Origin: JBJXHB01 sp046160725
Lineage (GTDB): Bacteria; Pseudomonadota; Gammaproteobacteria; Burkholderiales; Burkholderiaceae_C
NCBI GenBank assembly: GCA_046160725.1
Contig: JBJXHB010000283.1
Location: 1-13,422 of the forward strand
Length of the DNA stretch: 13,422 nt
Direction of reading: 5' to 3'
Positions within the stretch are counted from its first letter, which is position 1, and every line of letters starts with the position of its first letter. The notes beneath the pieces are model-generated. The model saw only the letters and a program-made list of their open reading frames with translations, had not been told where the DNA came from and did not search any database. Positions 1 to 5,612 of this stretch are shown piece after piece. Made by a program: the position numbers and the translations under genes.

Positions 1-185
1 CGATCTGCGCCGGGGGGGCGCAGTCGCCGGGCCAGGCGGGACAGCGTGACCGCGCCTCGCAGCTGCTGGTGGAGCTGCTCGGGTTGGGCAGCGGTGAGGA
101 CGAGGACTGCAACGTGCTGCCCCCGGCCGATCGCGACGCCTGCGTGCGCCGGCAGCGCGACCGCGGAACTCCCACCGGCCGCTGA
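1..185 (+). CDS. 3' end of an unrecognised protein gene (partial)
   Basis: An open frame enters from the left edge in frame 3 and stops at TGA 183-185, giving about 60 C-terminal residues. The fragment is hydrophilic, with three cysteines and an acidic patch (GEDEDCNVLPPADRD), and ends in a basic tail (VRRQRDRGTPTGR). It has no PEP-CTERM motif and no membrane segment. Codon third positions are strongly G/C, as in the neighbouring genes, and a strong hairpin follows the stop, which supports this frame over the others. No family is recognised. The cysteines would suit a secreted or periplasmic protein, but that is a guess. The start lies outside the window. Confidence 0.5.
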   Translation, partial: ICAGGAQSPGQAGQRDRASQLLVELLGLGSGEDEDCNVLPPADRDACVRRQRDRGTPTGR

Positions 186-195
186 GGCTGCCGTC

Positions 196-228
196 GCCGC
201 CTGTCCGATGTCTGATCGGACGGGCGGC
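196..228 (+). terminator. 14-bp hairpin after the first gene, likely terminator
   Basis: The left arm 196-209 pairs with 215-228 around the 5-nt loop GTCTG. All 14 pairs form, with a single T-G wobble. It begins 11 nt after the stop at 185 and is the strongest hairpin I found between genes. No T-run follows, so it would be a non-canonical terminator or an mRNA 3' stabiliser. It separates the left-edge gene from the PEP-CTERM operon. Confidence 0.45.
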
Positions 229-281
229 ACCGCAGCGCCTGTCACCGCCCGTTCATGGCCGCCGGCCAGACTCCTGGACAT

Positions 282-301
282 GGAGCGCCAACCGGCGCCC
301 C
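282..301 (+). promoter_or_regulatory. Small leader hairpin just before the Shine-Dalgarno
   Basis: Bases 282-289 pair with 294-301 around the loop AACC, with one A-C mismatch. The hairpin ends 5 nt before the AGGAG ribosome site of the first PEP-CTERM gene. It could tune translation, or it could be chance in GC-rich DNA. No convincing -35/-10 or sigma-54 promoter was found by eye in 229-322. Confidence 0.2.
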
Positions 302-306
302 GAAAC

Positions 307-311
307 AGGAG
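307..311 (+). promoter_or_regulatory. Ribosome binding site AGGAG of the first PEP-CTERM gene
   Basis: AGGAG lies 11 nt before the ATG at 323. It supports that start, which also gives a clean signal peptide. The preceding 229-306 holds no recognisable gene. Confidence 0.6.
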
Positions 312-322
312 CAGACAGCACC

Positions 323-1075
323 ATGTACCGGATCATCACCACCGCGGCCCTTCTCGCCAGCGCCGGCGCCGCCCAAGCCCTGACCGCAGGGTCCTTCGCC
401 TTCGTTTCCTTCAATGCCGACGAGGACGGCTGGGCCCTGGTCGCGCTGGAGAACGTCGCCGCCAACAGCACGATCTACTTCACCGACAACACCTGGAACG
501 GCAGCAGCTTCGCCGCCACCGAGGCCGCGCACCAGTGGAACACCGGTGGCGCCGCGATCGCCGCCGGCACCGTCGTGCGCTTCTCCAAGGTCGACTCGCT
601 GACCCAGATCGGGGTCTCCGTCGGGACGCTGAGCTTCGCCTCCAGCGCCAACCTCGGCCTGAACGCCACCAACGAGACGATCTACGCCTACACCAGCAAC
701 ACCTCGGACTGGACCGCGCCGACGACCTTCCTGGCCGCGGTCAGCAGCGCCGCCTCGGGCTTCGGCAACGCCACGTTCGGCGTGCTGACCAACACCGGCC
801 TGGCCGCCGGCATGACCGCCATCGAGGTGGCCCCCAGCGCGGACTTCGCGCAGTACACCGGCGCGCGTGCCGGCGAGGCGAGCTTCGGTGCCTACCTGCC
901 CCTGGTCAACGCCAGCTCGGCGTGGAGCAGCGTGCAGGGCGGCGACCAGAGCCAGGTGTTGCCTGACATGACCGCCTTCTCGGTTGTGGCGGTGCCGGAG
1001 CCGCAGACCTACGCGCTGCTGCTGGCCGGGCTGGGCGCCATCGGCATGGTCGTCGGCCGCCGCCAGGGCCGTTGA
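323..1075 (+). CDS. PEP-CTERM protein, lamin-tail-like beta domain
   Basis: A 250-residue exported protein. Residues 1-20 form a signal peptide with likely cleavage near AQA|LTAG. The mature part opens with FAFVSFNADEDGWALVAL and IYFTDNTWNG; this 'FVxFNADxDD..FVAL..IYFTDN' pattern is one I associate with beta-sandwich (lamin-tail-like) modules in large secreted nucleases and phosphatases. The C-terminus is a classic PEP-CTERM signal: VPEP at 224-227, a hydrophobic helix at about 230-245, then a basic GRRQGR tail. Exosortase would cut and attach it at the cell surface or in the matrix. No catalytic residues are evident, so a binding or structural role is likeliest. It is first in a three-gene operon, and the nuclease gene starts 2 nt after its stop. 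The PEP-CTERM assignment is firm; the domain name is tentative. Confidence 0.9.
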   Translation: MYRIITTAALLASAGAAQALTAGSFAFVSFNADEDGWALVALENVAANSTIYFTDNTWNGSSFAATEAAHQWNTGGAAIAAGTVVRFSKVDSLTQIGVSVGTLSFASSANLGLNATNETIYAYTSNTSDWTAPTTFLAAVSSAASGFGNATFGVLTNTGLAAGMTAIEVAPSADFAQYTGARAGEASFGAYLPLVNASSAWSSVQGGDQSQVLPDMTAFSVVAVPEPQTYALLLAGLGAIGMVVGRRQGR

Positions 1076-1077
1076 GC

Positions 1078-2976
1078 ATGGCGCGCCGGTCCTTCTCGAC
1101 AGGGCGTGGCACGGCGCTGGCCGTCGCCGCCGTGCTGTGGGCCGGCGCCGCGTCGGCGCAGTCCCCGCTGATCGGCCAGATCCAGGGCGAGTCGCATCGC
1201 TCGGCGCTGGCCGACACCCGCGTCAACGATGTCTGGGGCATCGTCACGGCGGTCGACACCAACGGGTTCTGGATCCAGGACCTCGGTGACGGCAACGGCC
1301 GCACGTCGGACGGCGTCTACGTCTTCCGCGGCCGCACCGGGACCAAGGCGTCGGTCGGCGATGCTGTCCGCGTCAGCGGGCAGGTGCAGGAGTTCCGCCC
1401 CGGCAACTCGGCCACCAACCTGACCACCACCGAGATCAACGCCAGCAGCGGCTTCAACGGCAACTGGAGCCGTCTGTCCACCGGCAACGCACTGCCGCTG
1501 GCGCAGATGATCGGCGCCGGGTTCGCGCCGCCGACCGCCATCGCGCCGCTGGTGGGCAACGTCGAGACCGCGCCGGGCTACCGGCTGGACCCGTCGCGCT
1601 ACAGCATGGACTTCTACGAGGCGCTGGAGGGCATGCGGGTCGGCATGGGCTCGGCGCTGACCGTCAGTTCCAGCCGCTCGTTCGGCGAGATCGCGGTGAT
1701 CGCCTCTGACCTGGCCTGGCGCCCGGGCGTGGTGACCTCGCCGCGTGGCGGGGTCGTGGTCGGGCCGGGCCAGTTCAATGGCCATCGCCTGATCCTCGAC
1801 GACCGGATGGTTGCCACGCCCACGGTCCACAGCGGTGCCACGCTGTCGGGCGTGGTCGGCGTCATGGACTACAGCTTCGAGAACTACAAGCTGCTGCTGA
1901 CCCAGAGCGCGGCCGTGGTGAGCAACCCGCTGCAGCGCGAGACCGCCACGATCGGCGGCGGCCGCTTCGGACTGGCCAGCCTGAACGTCGAGAACCTGGG
2001 TGGCAATGCCACGCAGCAGCGGTTCGACGCCATCGCCGGTCAGGTGGCGCAGAACCTGGGCGCACCGCAGCTGATCGCCCTGCAGGAGGTCCAGGACAAC
2101 AACGGCGCCACCAACGACGGGGTCGTCGCCGCTGACGTCACGCTGGCTCGTCTGGCCTCTGCCGTTTCGGTGCGGACAGGTCGCGACTACCGCTTCATCA
2201 CCGTCAACCCGGTCGACGACGCCGATGGCGGCCAGCCCGGCGGCAACATACGGCAGGCGTTCCTCTACGACGCATCGCGGGTCAGCTTTGCCGGCGTGGT
2301 CGGCGGTGCGCTGGATGCGGTCGCGGTGGCCTCGGGGCCGGGTGGACAGGTGAGCCTGAACCTGGATGCCGGCCGGATCGACCCGACCAACGCGGCCTTC
2401 GACAACAGCCGCAAGCCGCTGGTGGTGCAGTTGCAGGTCGACGGGATGCAGCTGATCGTCATCAACAACCACTTCAACAGCAAGGGCGGTGACGAGCCGT
2501 TGTACGGGCCCGAGCAGCCGCCGGACCGCGTCACCGAGGCGCAGCGCCTGGCACAGGCGCAGGCGGTGGCCACGTTCGTGCAGCAGGTGCTGGCATTGAA
2601 CCCGCATGCCAACGTCGTGGTGACCGGTGACTTCAACGACTTCCAGTTCGCCGACACGCTGAACCCGCTGACGGCGGCCGGGCTGGTCAACCTGACCTCG
2701 CTGCTGCCCGAGGGCGAGCGCTACAGCTACAACTTCGAGGGCAACCTTCAGGCGCTGGACCACATGTTCGTCTCGGCCAACCTGCTGTCCAAGGGCGACC
2801 TGGTCTACGACATCGTCCATGCCAACGCCGAGTTCGCCGACGGCATCACCGACCACGACCCCTTGTTGCTGACCTTGAACATGCCCCAGCCGGTACCGGA
2901 GCCGGCCGCCGTGGTCATGCTGCTGGCCGGGTGCGCCCTCCTGGGGCCGATGGCACGTCGTCGGCGCCGTTCCTGA
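1078..2976 (+). CDS. PEP-CTERM endonuclease/exonuclease/phosphatase (ExeM/NucH-like)
   Basis: A 632-residue secreted nuclease-type enzyme. Signal peptide about 1-26 (cleavage near ASA|QS). Residues about 28-130 (VWGIVTAVDTNGFWIQD, VGDAVRVSGQV) match the OB-fold-like N-terminal domain of YhcR/NucH/ExeM-type extracellular nucleases. The EEP catalytic domain spans about 300-605: N303/N306 (LNVENL), metal-binding E337 (LQEVQ), H465 (NNHF), D518-N520 (GDFND) and the catalytic DHDP at 592-595. All key residues are present, so it should be an active metal-dependent nuclease or phosphodiesterase. The C-terminus has VPEP at 606-609, a hydrophobic helix and a poly-Arg tail for exosortase anchoring. An in-frame TTG at 1072 overlaps the previous stop, but ATG 1078 has AGGG 9 nt upstream and is preferred. 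Likely role: digestion of extracellular DNA at the surface or in biofilm. Confidence 0.93.
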   Translation: MARRSFSTGRGTALAVAAVLWAGAASAQSPLIGQIQGESHRSALADTRVNDVWGIVTAVDTNGFWIQDLGDGNGRTSDGVYVFRGRTGTKASVGDAVRVSGQVQEFRPGNSATNLTTTEINASSGFNGNWSRLSTGNALPLAQMIGAGFAPPTAIAPLVGNVETAPGYRLDPSRYSMDFYEALEGMRVGMGSALTVSSSRSFGEIAVIASDLAWRPGVVTSPRGGVVVGPGQFNGHRLILDDRMVATPTVHSGATLSGVVGVMDYSFENYKLLLTQSAAVVSNPLQRETATIGGGRFGLASLNVENLGGNATQQRFDAIAGQVAQNLGAPQLIALQEVQDNNGATNDGVVAADVTLARLASAVSVRTGRDYRFITVNPVDDADGGQPGGNIRQAFLYDASRVSFAGVVGGALDAVAVASGPGGQVSLNLDAGRIDPTNAAFDNSRKPLVVQLQVDGMQLIVINNHFNSKGGDEPLYGPEQPPDRVTEAQRLAQAQAVATFVQQVLALNPHANVVVTGDFNDFQFADTLNPLTAAGLVNLTSLLPEGERYSYNFEGNLQALDHMFVSANLLSKGDLVYDIVHANAEFADGITDHDPLLLTLNMPQPVPEPAAVVMLLAGCALLGPMARRRRRS

Positions 2977-2987
2977 ACAACCACCGC

Positions 2988-2994
2988 GGGAGGA
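2988..2994 (+). promoter_or_regulatory. Strong Shine-Dalgarno GGGAGGA
   Basis: GGGAGGA sits 5 nt before ATG 3000 in the 23-nt gap after the nuclease gene. It fixes that start against in-frame upstream starts, which would overlap the nuclease and lack a signal peptide. Confidence 0.75.
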
Positions 2995-2999
2995 TACCC

Positions 3000-4241
3000 A
3001 TGCGCAAGCCCTACTACCTGTTCACGGCCCTAGGCCTGGTCGCCGGCATGGCCCAGGCCACCGGACTGACCTATCTGGGCCAGCAGATCGTGCCGACCGG
3101 TACGGTCTACGCCGGGACGACCGTCGGCGGACTGTCGTCCCTCGACTACGACGCCGGCAACGGGCGCTACCTGGCCATCAGCGACGACCGCAGCGGCTTC
3201 AATCCGGCCCGCTTCTATGCCCTGGACCTGGACCTGTCGAAGTTCCAGCGCAGCGGCACGCCCGGCATGGCCGGCGTGAGCTTCAACGCAGTCACCACCA
3301 TCGAGCGGCCGGGCGGTGGCGCCTTTGCGCTCAATCAGGTGGACCCGGAGGCGCTGCGCTACGACGCGGCGCGGCAGCGGCTGTACTGGACCAACGAAGG
3401 CCAGCGCAGCGGCGCCGGCTTCCAGGATCCGACCGTGCGCGAGATGACGATGAATGGCGTGCACGTGCGCGACTTCACGGTGCCGGGCCGGTTCCGTCCG
3501 GTGGGCAGCAATGCCGGCAACCAGCCCGGCGACCGCGGCATCGTCAACAACCTGGCCTTCGAGAGCCTGGCGATGTCGCCAGACGGGCGCACGCTCTGGA
3601 CCGCGACCGAGAACGCCCTGGCACAGGACGGACCGGTCGCCACCGTCTCCAACGGCAGCCGTGTGCGGTTCCTGTCGTTCGACATCGCCAGCGGCGCCAG
3701 TGGCGCCGAGTACGCCTATGACGTGGGTCCGGTTGCACTGCCGCCGGCGGTGCCGGGCGGCTTTGCAACCAACGGCCTGACCGACATCATCGCCATCGGC
3801 GAGCGGCGCTGGATCACCATCGAGCGGTCCTTCGCGGTCGGCGCGCAGACGCCGGGCCAGCCGGTGACCGGCAACACCATCCGGCTGTTCCTCGCCGACG
3901 CGACGGCCGCCACCGACGTGTCCGGGCTGGATGGGCTGGCCGGCCAGGCGGTGACGGCGATGACCAAGACGCTGCTGCTGGACCTGTCCGACCTGAAGAA
4001 CGACGACGGGTCCACGCTGGCTCTGGACAATATCGAGGGCATCACGATGGGGCCGATGTTCAACGGCCTGCAGACGCTGCTCCTGGTGTCGGACAACAAC
4101 TTCAGCGGCACTCAGTTCACGCAGTTCGTGGCGCTGTCGATTCAGATGCCGATCCCGGAGCCCGGCACCTGGCTGCTGCTGGGGCTCGGTGCGCCGCTGA
4201 TGCTGCTTCGGGTTCGCCGCCGCAACCCGACCGCGACCTGA
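3000..4241 (+). CDS. PEP-CTERM esterase-like phytase family protein
   Basis: A 413-residue secreted protein. Signal peptide 1-20 (cleavage near AQA|TG). The body has the conserved blocks of the 'esterase-like activity of phytase' family (PF13449), a six-bladed propeller-like fold: GLSSLDYD (44-51), LAISDDRS (58-65), DPEALRYD (115-122), NLAFESLAMSPDG (184-196), WITIERSF (271-278), DNIEGITMG (343-351) and LLLVSDNNF (360-368). The family is thought to hydrolyse phosphate esters, but activity is poorly characterised. The C-terminus carries IPEP at 385-388, a hydrophobic helix and a basic tail, so exosortase should anchor it. It is last in the operon with the nuclease. Together they suggest sequential release of phosphate from extracellular DNA and organic phosphoesters; this pathway is inferred. 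Confidence 0.92.
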   Translation: MRKPYYLFTALGLVAGMAQATGLTYLGQQIVPTGTVYAGTTVGGLSSLDYDAGNGRYLAISDDRSGFNPARFYALDLDLSKFQRSGTPGMAGVSFNAVTTIERPGGGAFALNQVDPEALRYDAARQRLYWTNEGQRSGAGFQDPTVREMTMNGVHVRDFTVPGRFRPVGSNAGNQPGDRGIVNNLAFESLAMSPDGRTLWTATENALAQDGPVATVSNGSRVRFLSFDIASGASGAEYAYDVGPVALPPAVPGGFATNGLTDIIAIGERRWITIERSFAVGAQTPGQPVTGNTIRLFLADATAATDVSGLDGLAGQAVTAMTKTLLLDLSDLKNDDGSTLALDNIEGITMGPMFNGLQTLLLVSDNNFSGTQFTQFVALSIQMPIPEPGTWLLLGLGAPLMLLRVRRRNPTAT

Positions 4242-4253
4242 CAGCCCCCGCCA

Positions 4254-4278
4254 GCCCGCACGGCCATCGGCCGCGGGC
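4254..4278. terminator. Hairpin between convergent operons
   Basis: GCCCGC (4254-4259) pairs with GCGGGC (4273-4278). A 2-nt bulge separates this from an inner GGCC/GGCC stem with loop ATC. It lies in the 43-nt gap between two convergent stops (4241 plus, 4285 minus). Position and stability suit a bidirectional terminator, although there is no T-tract. Confidence 0.45.
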
Positions 4279-4284
4279 GGCGGC

Positions 4285-4920
4285 CTACCAGAGCCGCACG
4301 CCGACCTGCGGTGGCCGCGCACCGGCCTGAAGCAGGCGCTGAAGGGCGGCGTCCTGGTGCACGCGCAGGGCGATGTCGGCGGCCGAGTCGCCACGGATGT
4401 TCGGCAGGTCCGGCCGCACACCTGCGCGCAGCAGGGCATCGATGACGCCGACGCGCCCGCTGAGTGCCGCCAGGTGCAGGGCCGTCTGGCCGGTCGCGCC
4501 CAGCGCGGCAGGGTCGGCGCCTGCGCGCAGCAGCCTCTGGGCGATGGCCGCATGGCCCTGGAACGCCGCCGCGCCCAGTGCGGTGAAGCCGTCCTCGCCG
4601 GGCCGGTCGAGGTCGGCGCCGCGCTGCAGCATCTCGCGCAGCACGTCCTCCTGTCCGGCCCGCGCGGCCAGCGCCAGGACATTGGCACCGGCCCAGTCCT
4701 GCACCCGCGGGTCGGCAGCGCCGGCCTTCAAGGCGGCCAGCACCTTCGGCCAGCGCCCGGCGCGGGTGTCGGCGATCAGCTGATGTCCGGCGTCGGACAC
4801 CCATGGCGGTCGGCTGAATCCCCCGAACTCGGCTGGCGCGTCCTGGGCCGACACGGCGGTCGCCGCGGCTATGCCCACGGCCGCCATGAGGCGATGGATG
4901 TGCCGGCGGCAGCGGTTCAC
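4285..4920 (-). CDS. Exported ankyrin-repeat protein
   Basis: 211 residues. After a basic N-terminus, a hydrophobic stretch (13-24) ends in a signal peptidase site VSA|QD, so the protein should be periplasmic. Residues about 45-205 form roughly five ankyrin repeats; the clearest are GANVLALAARAGQEDVLREM (78-97), DGFTALGAAAFQGHAAIAQR (110-129) and TGQTALHLAALSGRVGVIDA (143-162), each followed by LLxxGAxP-type turns. Ankyrin repeats bind protein partners. The start is GTG at 4920, whose GTGA overlaps the TGA of the coiled-coil gene upstream, so translation is probably coupled. ATG 4887 (residue 12) is the alternative and would also leave a signal peptide. It is the last gene of the eight-gene minus operon. 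Its partner is unknown; the coiled-coil protein or the TonB-like protein are natural candidates. Confidence 0.87.
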   Translation of the reverse strand: MNRCRRHIHRLMAAVGIAAATAVSAQDAPAEFGGFSRPPWVSDAGHQLIADTRAGRWPKVLAALKAGAADPRVQDWAGANVLALAARAGQEDVLREMLQRGADLDRPGEDGFTALGAAAFQGHAAIAQRLLRAGADPAALGATGQTALHLAALSGRVGVIDALLRAGVRPDLPNIRGDSAADIALRVHQDAALQRLLQAGARPPQVGVRLW

Positions 4921-5612
4921 CGGGTGGCACCTGCCGATGCCGGCGCGGCCGGCAGCCTGGCGGCATCGACCCGGGTATTCAAGTCCTGGGCCAGGTTCTC
5001 CAGCTCGACCCGTTTGCGCTGCACGAAGGGCTCGAGCGCGGTCACCAGATCGGCCCAGCGCGGCTGGGTCAGGCGTTCGATCAACTCGCGGGCGATGCCC
5101 GCCATGGCCTCGTTCTGGCTGCGCGCGCGCGCCAGGCTCGCGGCTGCTGCCGTCGAATCGGCCAGTGCACGCTCCGCCACGGTGCGAAGGCGGGCGGCCT
5201 CGGCCTGCGCGTGCTCGCGACCCGCCTCGGCGCCAGCCGCGCGCTGGGCGGCCTGGCGCCGTGCCGACCGCGCGGCCTGCGCCTGCTCGGCCAGATCGGC
5301 CTGCTCCTTGCGGGCCGACGACAACTGTTCGTCACGGTCCTTCATCTGCTCGCGCAGGGCCAGGGCTTCGCGCTGCCAGCGGGCAGCTGCGTCGCGGTCG
5401 GCGCGCACCCGGGCCTCCTGCCGGCCGCCGTCGGTGGCGGCCGATGCCGCGCGCTCCCGCACGGTGGCCAGCTCCTGCCGCGTCGCCTGAAGCTCCTCGC
5501 GCAGGCGTCGGATCTGCTCCTGCTCCCGGCTGGACGTGGACTGCGCCGCGCAGGGGTCGGCCAGCAGCGACAGCCCGGCCATGGCCCATGGCAGCAGGCT
5601 AGAAGCGCGCAT
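4917..5612 (-). CDS. Periplasmic coiled-coil protein, unrecognised family
   Basis: 231 residues. Signal peptide with likely cleavage CAA|QS after residue 23. Residues about 28-170 are an almost unbroken, highly charged Ala/Arg/Glu/Gln-rich heptad region (QEQIRRLREELQATRQEL and so on), predicted as one long coiled coil or alpha hairpin. A more conserved-looking C-terminal helical block follows (IARELIERLTQPRWADLV, then EPFVQRKRVELENLAQDL), with a short Ala/Pro tail. No enzymatic motif and no lipobox are present. ATG 5612 overlaps the porin stop by 14 nt and the ankyrin gene overlaps its stop, so it is translated as part of the operon. The length would suit a periplasm-spanning spacer or a scaffold for the porin neck; that is inference. 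No known family recognised. Confidence 0.85.
   Translation of the reverse strand: MRASSLLPWAMAGLSLLADPCAAQSTSSREQEQIRRLREELQATRQELATVRERAASAATDGGRQEARVRADRDAAARWQREALALREQMKDRDEQLSSARKEQADLAEQAQAARSARRQAAQRAAGAEAGREHAQAEAARLRTVAERALADSTAAAASLARARSQNEAMAGIARELIERLTQPRWADLVTALEPFVQRKRVELENLAQDLNTRVDAARLPAAPASAGATR

Noticed and set aside
46..966. 306-codon plus-strand frame overlapping the first PEP-CTERM gene
   Set aside because: It is Arg-rich, runs through the 196-228 hairpin, and conflicts with the PEP-CTERM frame, which has a ribosome site, a signal peptide and a sorting signal.
1072..1077. TTG start for the nuclease overlapping the previous stop (TTGA)
   Set aside because: The possible ribosome site AGGG would be only 3 nt away; ATG 1078 has better spacing and the same signal peptide.
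1009..2856. 615-codon open frame on the minus strand, antisense to the nuclease gene
   Set aside because: The translation is low-complexity Arg/Val/Gly/His-rich text with no domain, and the plus strand encodes a complete nuclease with intact catalytic motifs. Long antisense frames are expected at this GC content.
3030..4688. 552-codon minus-strand open frame spanning the phytase-like and ankyrin genes
   Set aside because: It crosses two well-supported genes on opposite strands, has no ribosome site, and is Arg/Ala-rich without motifs.
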